Assembly (NCBI GenBank): GCA_027405735.1 | Contig: JAPEHQ010000008.1 | Span: 2,046,001 to 2,110,000, forward strand | Direction: 5' to 3' | DNA: 64,000 bases | DNA from: Mucor racemosus | Taxonomy: Eukaryota > Mucoromycota > Mucoromycetes > Mucorales > Mucoraceae | Shown: positions 11,124-22,256 of the stretch, one piece after another | Layout of the letters: each line of letters opens with the position of its first letter | Position numbering within the stretch: position 1 is the stretch's first letter | Made by a program: the position numbers and the translations under genes | Notes under the pieces: model-generated | What the model saw: only the letters and a program-made list of their open reading frames with translations | Database searches by the model: none | Told to the model about the DNA's origin: nothing

Positions 11124-13860
11124 TACTACGGCCGACTTGTGCTGCGCAAGATGATTTCGTTGCGCCTAGATGGGCTACACACTATAGCCTGAGCTGTTGT
11201 ACCCACTGAATATGACCAAAAAGTTAACAAGATACACATGGGCACAACAAAAGAAACTGCACACGAGTACAAGACTAAGCCTGTATGTGCAGAATTACAG
11301 ATTCTGTCCGTCGTGTGCATGGCATTAACCCCATATGTTGTGCCTAATAATAGAATTGCCCATAAGCATATCATTATTCCTATTTGTGCATAATAATAAA
11401 ATCTGACCATGAGCATAATGAGCTGACTGTATGGGCACAAATTGGTTTGTACATGAGCATTGTGCCGTTCTCAAAATTCCATTGTATTTTTTATTAGAGT
11501 GTGTTTTTAAATTACATTTGCTTTTATTAATATAGATTATAGATAATACAATTCAATACATTGTTGATGTAGTAGAGCAATACATTTAACAGCCAATATA
11601 TATACGATTATCATCATTTGTAAATATGTTTGTAGCTGTAATACTGTATTTGCAGCAGCAATGGTTTTTGCTTGAGCATAAAATCAAATGACACTTACTG
11701 CTTAAATTTATATGCAAGTAAGCCAGACCTAAGGTTATAGATGTTACTTTATTACGCATGAAATTTAAACAAATTAACCTTCTTTAAACTTACTATTTTA
11801 GTTTATTACGATTGTCAGCCGTAAAAGAATTAGTTTTCAAGTATACAGTAGCTACGATCAAAACTATGGTTATTATACAAGACATTAGATTATTCTTTTT
11901 TTTGTTTCTATGTCATTTGAAATTTTATCACTTTTCTGGAACATTTCGTGGGTTTGTAGCCCGTTCTAGATTTTTATCGAGTAAGTATAAATATCATTGC
12001 CTTCGGTTTGTTGTGGTAATCAAGAAATACGTTCAACAATACAGTAATACATAATGATATTTGATCTTATATTGTGGTTAAATAAAAATATCAGCCCCTA
12101 ATATAACGACTACTATTTATATGAAAACCATTAGTCCCTTATGTTAGCATGTGTATTTAGATAAAAGAAAAGGGTGCCAGCTTGATAATAGTCTGATATG
12201 CCTTATCAAACGGTGAATAATATCCTTGGAATATGAAAACAAAAAAAAGAGAAACAAAACACGTAGAAAAGGATTTTCAAGGCTTTAGAACATTATTTAG
12301 CGCAATTAATTAAAACCCTGTTAAATTGCACATTTCAGCCAATATAAAAGCAGCATTACAGCGCATCAACCCATAAAATAAATAAAATAGGCAATATCTG
12401 TTATCATAGAAACATGCATTTTCTACCAGAAACCCCGGCTGTCATATCATAGATTTATTAAAAAATTGAAAAAGCGAGCCCGTAGAGAAACGCCGTAATT
12501 AAGCATAGCAATATTGAATGGCTAAGTCTCTTATACTATGATATATCCAAGTTTTAAATAAAGAGTATATTTTTTTTGTTCGACTTTTCTTGTATTTAAC
12601 CGTGTACAATCTGAAAATTCAGTTTTTGTAGCGGACATTTTCGGGGCCCATTTTATCCTTACCAACACTCATGATTTTGATCAAAAAACAGAAAAATCAA
12701 ATTTTGATACCAAAATCAACGTTTAAATATACTACATTGTGAGAGAAAATTGTAGCCATGACTAATACACATTTTATAAAAGCTTAATATGAAATGTTAA
12801 GTAATAAAACTTTGTACTTTTGCCCGAAAAACGGTTTTTTGGTTAAAGGATTTTCATGTGATATTTTGCAATAAAAATATTGTATATTTTTTATTGAGAA
12901 AATAGAGCGTTAAATCCTGTATATGTGTATATTTTTTGTTTTTATAATTGGTAGTATAATTAACTCTAGATTTGCAAAATCAGAAAAAAAAATTTAAAAA
13001 ATGTCAAAATTGATGATCTGGACAAAAATAATTTTCTAAATTAATATTCCGCTTATAAGCCTTGTAAGTCTTAAAAATAAGAGATTTTATAATACTTGAG
13101 AACTTTTTCAAGAATTTATGATGCTGTATCCACTTGGTTCAAGCTAATTACTGTAAACCTTTATACATGTTAATATTGTGTGGTAGTTTATTTGATGATA
13201 ATGTAGTCACTTTATAGTTATTGCGCTAGAAGAAGTGATTTACATTAAGTTTTAGCCTTACCTCTCCAATATCATAATATAAGCATGGCCATCACTGGAA
13301 CCTATTGCCGCATTTTTATCTCTTTGTCCCAAGCCAATTTATTCAATGCTCTACCAGAAGAACCAACTTAAGTACTTACAAATGGTTCCTCGGTATTTAC
13401 ATTCAAATTTTATAATTTAAATTGACTGGTTCCATCTACAGTAGTATCAAACATATCATCAGCCCACCTTATGATAATGAGATAATGTCAATCTAAAATT
13501 AGAAACACCCCATTCTCATTGTTATAAGCTATGAAAAGCTTGATTTTTAATAATACAGCTATTAAATAAAAAACAATAGGATACTAATAGCATATAATGA
13601 GTATTTAACATCTAAGTTTGATAAAGTATGGTTTTAAACCCTTTTAAAAATCCTGAGGAAAACACAACATCTTTGTCCTGTAAATTCTATCCATCAAAAT
13701 GTTGCGATTCCACTACATAATGAATGCACCTTTCATTAATCTTGACCTCGATGTACATTGGGTATTAGTTTTTTTATCAGTCGTATTTTCTTTGATTTAT
13801 TAATATTCAGTCATATTGAACGATGATTTGCAGCATTGCCAAAAAAAAAGAATGAATATT
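11124..13860 (+). mobile_element. CACTAC-ended element family, copy B
   Basis: Begins TACTACGGCCGACTTGTGCT, a one-base variant of the family end, and sits inside copy A. It keeps the subterminal array (11230-11460), the AT-rich body parallel to 8880-10330 of copy A, and a longer dynein fragment (13262-13470) not replaced by unit U. Similarity to copies C and D continues through a box ATCCATCAAAATGTTGCGAT (13690 on) to about CATATTGAACGAT near 13825, where shared sequence ends. The right terminus was not recognised. Confidence 0.5.
13262..13470 (-). pseudogene. Captured dynein intermediate chain fragment, copy B
   Basis: The minus strand encodes, with one stop and a frameshift, DTTVDGTSQF, NVNTEEPFVST and SGRALNKLAWDKE followed by a shifted GSSDGH segment. 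The longer extent shows that the original capture covered the two last WD-repeat segments of a dynein intermediate chain (D.T..LN.TE.P.VS then ALNKLAWD). Non-functional. Confidence 0.65.
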
Positions 13861-14421
13861 TCAAGGTTTTTCTGCATATCAAATTATGCGATTTAGTAGC
13901 AATGATTGCCCTTAACTATGCTTTTTGAGCGTATTGATGTTAATCAGAATAATTAGTATTTTTATTCACAAGTAAGCTGTGTTGCTTTATACGATACATT
14001 TACATTCACCCATTCAATAATAAATGCCATTGCATTTATCATCCGTTATATCAATCAACCAATTTTATCTTGATGCGATACGTTTGGCAATTAAATGCCT
14101 AAATTATACTTAAGCCACCAAGTATCGCCACAAAAAAATTTCGTACAGATCGACGAAGCATCACAATTTGGATCATTTTTTTGTGTTCATAGATCTCTGT
14201 ATAAACCATAATATCTCTATCTGTTCAATTTAACTGAAATACATTGAACGCCAACATTGTACTTGATAAAACGCCTTATTTTATTGCGAGTCAATACAAC
14301 TGATTTGATGCTAGTTTAGCATCAGCAGTTGAATTAGATAAATTTGAGATTAGACAATCCCTTTTTATAGCTTTACATAAAGCATGAGCTAAGAATAGAC
14401 CATTATTACTGTATTATACAG
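13861..14421. other. Desert filler between copy B and inverted segment F
   Basis: AT-rich. The box GATGCTAGTTTAGCATCAGC near 14308-14330 is a short palindrome. No gene or known repeat was recognised. Confidence 0.35.
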
Positions 14422-15665
14422 TATAATAAAAACAAGATCTCGTTTATTTAGATATAAAAGTATGATGGCCCATTATAATGATTTGACATTGAGGTCCTGA
14501 GACGTAATTTAAGGCACTATTGAATCATTAGATCTGTTTTATAGTAATATATGGATTGAAATGGATCAATCATTATAATTTAACCGTTCTTACAGAGCTT
14601 GTGAGTTGTCTTGTTTCAATGCTACGCTAATTGTGCCTGGATGTTGGTTTGATAGCTACTTGATTGATTAACCGCTGGGATGGAATAATATAGTGTCATA
14701 ATTGAGGTCCAAGCGTCCTTGATAATTACTGAATTAAACGTGGTACGCTAGGAGTTTCTTATATCAGATATCAAGACTTTCACCTCAATGCATGTTGTAG
14801 TCAATAGATTGTAAGATGTATTGATACTGTAGAAGGTGATGAGGTATCATACTAGGTGGGATACAACAGGAACGATTTGTAAGTACTTACGTTGGTTTTG
14901 GTAAAGCATTGAATAAATTGGTGGCTTGGGACACAGAGGGCAAAAAGGTGGCAATAGGTTCTAGTGGTGGCCATATTTATGTTTATGATATTGGAGAGAT
15001 AAGACTAAAACTTAATGTAAATTACCTCTAGCGCAATGGTTATAAAGTAAGACTATATTATCATCAAATAAACTACCACGTAATATTAACATGTAAAAAG
15101 ATTTACAGTAATAAGCTTGAATTAAGTGGGTACAACATCGTAAATTCTTGAAAAAGTTCTCAAGTATTATAAAATCTCTTATTTTTAAGACTAACAAGGC
15201 TTATAAGCGGAATATTAATTTAGAAAATTATTTTTGTCCAGATCATCAATTTTGACATTTTTTAAATTTTTTTTTCTGATTTTGCAAATCTAGAGTTAAT
15301 TATACTACCAATTATAAAAACAAAAAATATACACATATACAGGATTTAACGCTCTATTTTCTCAATAAAAAATATATAATATTTTTATTGCAAAATATCA
15401 CATGAAAATCCTTTAACCAAAAAACCGTTTTTCGGGCAAAAGTACAAAGTTTTATTACTTAACATTTCATATTAAGCTTTTATAAAATGTGTATTAGTCA
15501 TGGCTACAATTTTCTCTCACAATGTAGTATATTTAAACGTTGATTTTGGTATCAAAATTTGATTTTTCTTTTTTTTGATCAAAATCATGAGTGTTGGTAA
15601 GGATAAAATGAGTCCCCGAAAATGTCTGCTACAAAGTCTGAATTTTCAGACCGTACGTGGTCAAA
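14422..15665 (-). repeat. Segment F: near-identical inverted duplicate of 9700-10930
   Basis: Reverse complement of copy A from the middle of unit U through the dynein fragment into the AT-rich body. Over long stretches it is base-for-base the same: a 61-codon open frame at 10149-10334 (+) is exactly repeated at 15012-15197 (-). Only a few substitutions or small indels were noticed, mainly near the ends. By contrast copy B differs from copy A at many sites, so A/F is a recent duplication. Confidence 0.75.
14869..15000 (+). pseudogene. Captured dynein intermediate chain fragment, copy F
   Basis: Plus-strand twin of the copy A fragment, open through VSTYVGFGKALNKLVAWDTE and GHIYVYDIGE. It is part of the inverted duplicate F and has no promoter or other exons of the gene beside it. 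Confidence 0.65.
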
Positions 15666-16663
15666 TATAAGAAAAGTAGCCGAAATTAATAAGTAAGCGA
15701 CCCCTTTATGTATAACCAAAGTTGTAATGCAATATGTTTTACATTCATTTTTCAAAAAAAAAAATAAAAAATCGTAAACCTTTATTTCTTGATAAAGGGC
15801 TTTATTACATGGTCAGAATTCAATAATAAATCAAATGATAGACAGCGTCATCTACTAGCCAAATGCAAACCGCGGCGGGAAAAAGTATAGATGGTTAAGG
15901 TATTAAATTTCAAAATCATTCTTGCTTGAGCATTTTCTAAACCATTATCGACAAAACGAATTCAAAAACGCATGATATCGCTGGCAATCACACATTATTC
16001 AGTCATACGTTTGTGTATCTCCACACATGGTTTAATGTTTATTAATTCATCATTTCACTGCATTTATTCATATTTCTTGGCTCAATGTACATTTAGCAAA
16101 CAGTTTAGTATTTATTTTTTTATTTGCATATCCGTATGTATTTCTTTGTTAAATCCTTATCAGAAACATTAAATCTTCAAATCCTCAACTCTAGGTATAA
16201 GTATGGTATTACAATTTTGAAAAACACAACTTTCGGTCGGATACATACGTGCAAAGTAGCTACATGTTTCAGGGAGCCGTTTCGACAAAATTTTCACCTC
16301 TGGAAATGTCTTTAAAATATCCTTTAACATTGTCAATTTTTTTGATCTTACTACGAATCTTCGATAGTAAAAAGTTTTCATAAATGATTGACGTATGCTA
16401 GGGACTTTTTTATGGTTTATACATGTAGCCTAACTCATGAACTATACATTCTATTTAATACGAAAATAATGCAGCAAGTGTATTGTTGTACAATGGATCT
16501 GAGCGACTCGGTATTACAAAAACTTCCCGCTCATCCTTGCTGCAGTCTGGAAATTGATCTGAAACGCTCCACGACTTCCCGTTGAACGGGACCATGCATG
16601 ATTTATTAAAATTAATAAAATGCCCAGTTAATAATAATATGTGGGGTAATAATTAATAAGGTT
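15666..16663. other. Intergenic, 3' side of the RhoGAP gene
   Basis: No gene recognised. A small open frame at 16169-16381 (minus) has no recognisable content. A slightly GC-richer patch lies near 15850-15885 and another near 16490-16595. Confidence 0.4.
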
Positions 16664-18304
16664 TTATTCGAAAATATCATCGTATTTTGTTATCAAAAGT
16701 TGTACCAAAACCATCCCTTGATTCATTTGTTTCAAGTAAATAGCGGCATCAGCCAATGCAGATTGTTGAGTATCAGGTACATTCATATAATTTCCAGTGG
16801 AGGAAGATGTAGGCATTTCTTCGGCTCTGATCATGTTTGGTGTAAATACTACAGATAAATTATGCGTATTCATTCTATTTTTACTAGAATGTTCAGAAAC
16901 TTGCTTTAAAAACCTGCAAATATACTTAAGTAACGAAAGATAGTTGGGTGAATCTTTGTAATGTTCCTCCAACTTTGTTTTGACTTTAGTGATGGTATCT
17001 TTAGTACAAATACTGGCATCTATAGTTAAAATTAGTGTCCAATTATCCTTCTGATTATACGGGATCTTCTTTACCTGGTAAGGCACCCATACTCTCACTA
17101 AATTTCAAGCCAATAAGAGGAACAGGAAGCTCTCGAATGAAAACCTTCAACAAGGCCGCAGATACATCGATATCATGTTGATTCAAGTCGACAATAGAAC
17201 CTAATAAAATCATGTTTTTTTAAGAGATAATCCTTGAGACATTGCACAATGTGAAAATATAGTTACCATTGTTAAATGCAGATTTAACAGATTGCAATTC
17301 ATCACTTGAGGGAGATTTTCTGAAGATGCCTTCCTTTTCCAAACCTATACATGTATATGAGATTTTGATCATGAAAAAAAGGAGTTTACATACCTCGTTC
17401 TTTTAAATGATTTACAATTTGAATAACAAAATTTGGCACATAATCAGTTGATTCGATGCCTTCAAGAGAAGCCAAATCTTCCAATCTTCTTCCAAAAGCT
17501 AATGATGGCAATGGTCTCTTTTGACGTTGTGGGATAGGAGGAGGTACAGATTGATTATTCGATGCTAATGGAAGTTGACTATCATGATTGATGACCCTTT
17601 GAGGGATGAATTGAGGCGCTAAAGTGATGTTCGCCCTTAATGTCTCCAAATTCGGAATGTAGCGTAATTTGCGAGCAAATTTAGGGCTAATAATTTTATT
17701 TGCAAGGTCAAAAACAATGCGGTATGTCCTTGTGAGATGAACGACATACAGAGCCTTTAGGTTTTTCTTGTATCTGTGATTTTATAAATATAAATATACT
17801 CGCTTGTACTACATTCGTGTTTATGAAGAACTTACTTGCGGTCAAGAGAGCGATATGCTCTTAATAACCACATCCATCCAGGTCGATATCTTGCTGGTGA
17901 AGAAAAAAAGACGAGTACATAGTCATTTTCGACAAATTCGTCTCTACAAGAATGTGTTTTATGTTAATTTTTGATAGTAAGATTTGTTGTCTGAAATAAT
18001 TACAGTCGCGCAAGGATGAAGCTATATATCATGTTAATTATATATTATGAATAATTCCATTATTGAAACTTACGACAAGATCAAATCATAATCGTAAACA
18101 TCAGGATTGGGTAAATTATCTGCACATAAAACCAAAATGGGTCTACTTTCGCTATCGAGGCCTGTGAAATGATTTATTAGATTGATTGAAAAATATTGAT
18201 GTGAATCATTTTGTATTCATTTTACCAGCCTCATAAATGATGTTTAAAGCCGAAATCCCTTTGAATTCGGGACTATGACAAGACAATGGGGTAGCTTTAT
18301 TCAT
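16664..18304 (-). CDS. Sec14/CRAL-TRIO (BCH) plus RhoGAP domain protein, p50RhoGAP-like
   Basis: Eight exons: 18226-18304, 18074-18161, 18004-18021, 17836-17943, 17394-17773, 17267-17344, 17075-17200 and 16664-17019, in frame for 410 residues. Residues about 25-150 form a lipid-binding Sec14-like (BCH) domain with AGLDSESRPILVLCADNLP, FFSSPARYRPGWMWLLRAYR and ALYVVHLTRTYRIVFDLANK. A proline-rich linker (PPPIPQRQKRPLP) follows. Residues about 205-405 form the RhoGAP domain: the arginine finger lies in KEGIFRKSPS, and LLKVFIRELPVPL and NLSVVFTPNM are the conserved second and third blocks. This layout is that of animal ARHGAP1 and yeast Ecm25. It would switch off Cdc42/Rho GTPases at membranes. 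The third exon is only 18 nt. The start is the first ATG in exon 1; an upstream coding exon is not excluded. Confidence 0.88.
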
Positions 18305-19124
18305 TAAGTAAATTCAAAGGAAAAAAGTAATAGAATTTACAATATAAAGTATACACACACACATGACAATGGGAACAATCAGTCAGTGGAGATACAGTTG
18401 GAGGAGCCCGGACTAGCTGGACCCCTCCTAAGCAGTCATATTGAAAGGGAAAATAAGAGAGAGGTGGAAGAGGCCCTTTTGGGCTTCAATGGGAAACCTA
18501 ATGTTCACATGATACTCCACATACCTTAATACAATGGTTACATAATCCGGGACACTTTTGCTATAGAGCCTCATTATGTCATTTGGGGATAGATGATCAT
18601 AAAGATAATACCCGTTTGGGGGGGATCTTTAATGTCGTCAATTTAATTTATACAGCAGATTGTTATTGTCGAGTTGATATAAAAGATTCACACACAGCAT
18701 TTGCATACATGAATCATTTTACTTGTGATATCAAATCTGCATAAAATAACTAGACAAAGAAAGGAGAAAAGGGAGGTACATTATCAAGGGGTTTCTTTGT
18801 ATATAAATGCGTAATTTATCTTCTTTTTTCGCTAAATTACATTCGAAAAATACATAAAACTTGAAAGGTATATTATAATGCGGGGTTTGTTTCATGTTGC
18901 ACAATCAGGTCGGTGCCTAACCTTATACATGCTTTAATTGACCAATATCTACTGGATCAACACAGAAAAAGACGGGAAATCATAAAATTCAAGTAAGTAA
19001 AAAATGCATACATGTCCGTCAACATAGTATGGGAATATCTTATGCAATAATATCAAAAAAAAATGACAGCTTGTGTATATAAAGTCTAGTTAATTTCCCC
19101 TTTTTTCCTTCCATAAACAACACA
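18305..19124. other. Intergenic between divergent RhoGAP and sugar-permease genes
   Basis: Shared promoter region of two divergent genes. It contains a short CA tract (18350-18364) and, at about 18385-18560, a patch clearly richer in G and C than its surroundings with possible hairpins (see findings). 18615-18625 has a run of seven G. Confidence 0.5.
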
Positions 19125-20767
19125 ATGAATTTATTTAATAAAACAAAAAAGACTACTACTGAAGACAGCTCTAGTGATACTAGTATACCAAAACAACAAG
19201 TGTCTATAGTTGAAGAAGAAAGGGCAATGGAGTCAGCACCAAGTTATTTACTGCCCGGTATATTGGTTACTACTCTCTTTTTCTTGTGGGGGTTCAGTTA
19301 CGGATTATTGGATACATTGAATAAACATTTCAGAAATGTACTGGGCATTTGTAAGTTGTATTTGCATCTTTATATACAAATATATCATCTGACATGATGA
19401 ATTTATACAGCAACTACAGAAACTACATATATGCAAGTTGCATACTTCGGTGCCTATTTTATCATGAGTATTCCGTAAGTTTATGTGAATCGAAAACAAG
19501 AAAAAAAAAGTGTATTTATATAAATTTATACATGTTTAGTGCAAGTTTTATTTCAAGAAGATTTGGCTATAAAAAGACTATTATCTTTGGTCTTATTTTG
19601 TATGTTATCGGTGCTATTTGTTTCTATCCATCTGCTACAAATTTGAGTTATGGGGGTTTTGTTGGATCGTTATTTATTATTGCGTGTGGTCTCGCAACAT
19701 TGGAAACTTGTAAGTTGATGATATACACAAAAACAATATTAGTATAGCTAACATTTGTTGATTTTTAGGTGCTAATACATATATCACTATTATTGGATCA
19801 AGAAAATATGCATCTCTTCGTCTTAATGCCGCTCAAGGTTTCAACGGTCTTGCTTCAACTATCGCACCAGTTGTTGCATCGTATGCTTTCTTTGGTGGTA
19901 GTGAAGACTCAGGAGGAGATTTAGAATCTGTAAAATGGACCTATGTTGGTGTAGCTTGTGGTGTATTTGTTATTGCCGTTTTGTTCTGTTTCGCAAAAAT
20001 CCCAGAAGTCGATGAGGAAGGGTTAATGGCAGCTGAAGCCGAAGAAACAGGCGAAGTTATTCGCAGAGCTTCCATCTTTTCTCCACATCTTTTGTTGGGT
20101 GCTTTTACACAATTTATGTACACAGGCGCACAAGTAGCACTTGCTTCCATGTTCTTATTTTACAGTAGTGATGTTGGTCATATGGCAGATTCTCGAGGTT
20201 CCATCATGCTTTCTGTTGGTCAAGGCTGCTTCACTGTAGGTAGATTCTTGGGTGCTGTCTTACTCAAAAAATTCAGAGCTGATTACTTGATGGCTTTCTA
20301 TGCTGTTTGCGCAATCATTACCAATGTATTCATTATTGCAATGAAGACACCTGAAACTACGTATGCCTTGATTGTCTTGTTGTTCTTTGAGAGTGTCATG
20401 TACCCCACCATTTTTGCTTTGGGTACAAAGGATTTAGGTAGAAACCACAAGAAAGGATCCGCTTTAAGTAAGTACCTACATAATTTGACAAGGCTAAATT
20501 ACTAATCAAATATATAAAATAGTTATTATGGGTGTCTCAGGTGGTGCTGTACTCCCTCCTATTCAAGCTGTCATTCATGATCACACTAACGTAAACATCT
20601 CATTTGTCATACCTCTTGTGGCCTACGTCGTTGTTTTCTTTTACGGTACCATTGGATGTAGATTGATCAAATATGTAGACGAAGACCTTGGTGCCAATCA
20701 TGGTGTTGTATCCCTAGATGAAAATAATCTAAAACAAATTAACCAAACCAGCAACAAAGATTTATAA
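19125..20767 (+). CDS. FucP-type MFS sugar permease (fucose/glucose/galactose:H+ symporter family)
   Basis: Exons 19125-19350, 19411-19474, 19540-19709, 19769-20467 and 20523-20767 join to 467 residues, right for the 12-helix FHS branch of the major facilitator superfamily. Seen: a hydrophilic N-terminus of about 38 residues; first helix LVTTLFFLWGFSYGLLDTLN (FucP hallmark FF.WG...L...LN); YMQVAYFGAYFIMSIPASF; the R-rich loop SRRFGYKKTI after helix 2; and LETCANTYITIIG followed by RLNAAQGFNGLAS, the FucP-family E..ANP...RLN.AQ block. It would import a hexose with protons at the plasma membrane; the substrate cannot be told. It is followed on the same strand by two more transporters. Confidence 0.88.
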
Positions 20768-21837
20768 TAGCACTTTTTGGTTTGCGTGTGTAATAATAGT
20801 ATAGTACAATAAAAGTTTAGTTTACCATTTAAAACTTTGTGACCCTTACTATCATACATTGTATTCATTTAAATGACATTAAAAATATTCACACAAAATT
20901 GTACTTCTGATTACCGCGCCATAAAAAAAAATCAGGCAATGGAGTGTTTTTGATAGCAGTGATTTGAATTATAATTTTTGAACATATAAAAAATATAATC
21001 ATATTAAGAAAACACTTGATAATATACACAAATTTTGTATTTTGGTTTTATCTATGGAAATCGTTGAGAAAGAATCCTTTAAGAAAAAAGATCACGGGTG
21101 GAATTTTTTGTTCTGAAACCGAAATAAATTGGGGTAAACCATTTTTTGTACGCATCAAATCAAGAATAGTGATAAATCTAATTTTGCATATTATATGTAA
21201 CTATTTTGGCCATATCAGGAACAAAATAAACTGAGCTATCTCACATACCATCGAATCAAATCAAAGGTATTAAAGCATGAGAAAATATGATCTACACAAT
21301 TGATACAGTAGTACAATAAACTTAATCTAAAGAGTTGTTTGTTTTGTGGGGAATTGCATCAGAAATGGACACGATTCGGGCCGTACCGTTTTATATATGT
21401 ATTGTGGATATATACAAGTTGACTGGTCTAATGTTATAAGGTATAAAATAGAAAATCGTGTCATTTAATGTATAGATACAAATATGAAAAAAAAGAAAAT
21501 AGAAAAATCAGCTTATATTTTGACAAATGTCGATGTGAATGCGACATTTTTACAGTGTCAAACTAGGAAATCATGTAAAACTCTATCTACACAACGTGAG
21601 AATCAAAAGGAGAATAGGGGAAATGATTATTGGATAGATACCGGGTTGTTGCTAATGGTCCCATAATTCACATTGATATGTTTGGAGTATATATGTGATT
21701 TGATATGTACACACACACACACATTTCACACGGCAGATAGTTTAGTTTCATGATGATATTTATTTGCATGTAATAAATGTAATAGATGTATTTTTCTAGT
21801 ATAATTTTGATCTGCATTATAGTCATGTATAACCATG

Positions 21838-21870
<33 letters not shown>

Positions 21871-22256
21871 ATATGTATGTATGCATCTCAAATAAATTGA
21901 ATTCTACTAATTTATTATCAAACTATCTATTCCAAATATTGCGTAATTAAATATATATAAAATCCCTTTCACAAAATTACCATATTTTTCACACAAGTAT
22001 TTTACGTATCAAACACTGTACTGTATACAACATCTTCGAATTAGAATGTAATGTACTACTTCCCCACACTTTTTTTTTCTCAAATGACGGATACGCGTAT
22101 AGTAGTGTGTATATTAACCATCTTAAGAAGAAGCAAGCATTGCTCTTTAAGCTAAATCATACAAATAGAGATCAGCTATTTATTGCTTTTCTTATTCTTT
22201 TTTTCTTCTTCTCTCATTCCTCTCTCTCTCTCTCTCTCTTTATACAAATTATCATC
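20768..22256. other. Intergenic with microsatellites
   Basis: No gene recognised. Holds a CA tract (21709-21722), a TA-rich microsatellite (21836-21875) and a CT tract (22218-22240) directly upstream of the lactate permease ATG, a typical pyrimidine-rich fungal leader. Confidence 0.5.

Noticed and set aside
21836..21875. TA microsatellite
   Set aside because: Ordinary simple repeat, recorded only in the intergenic note; likewise the CA and CT tracts nearby.
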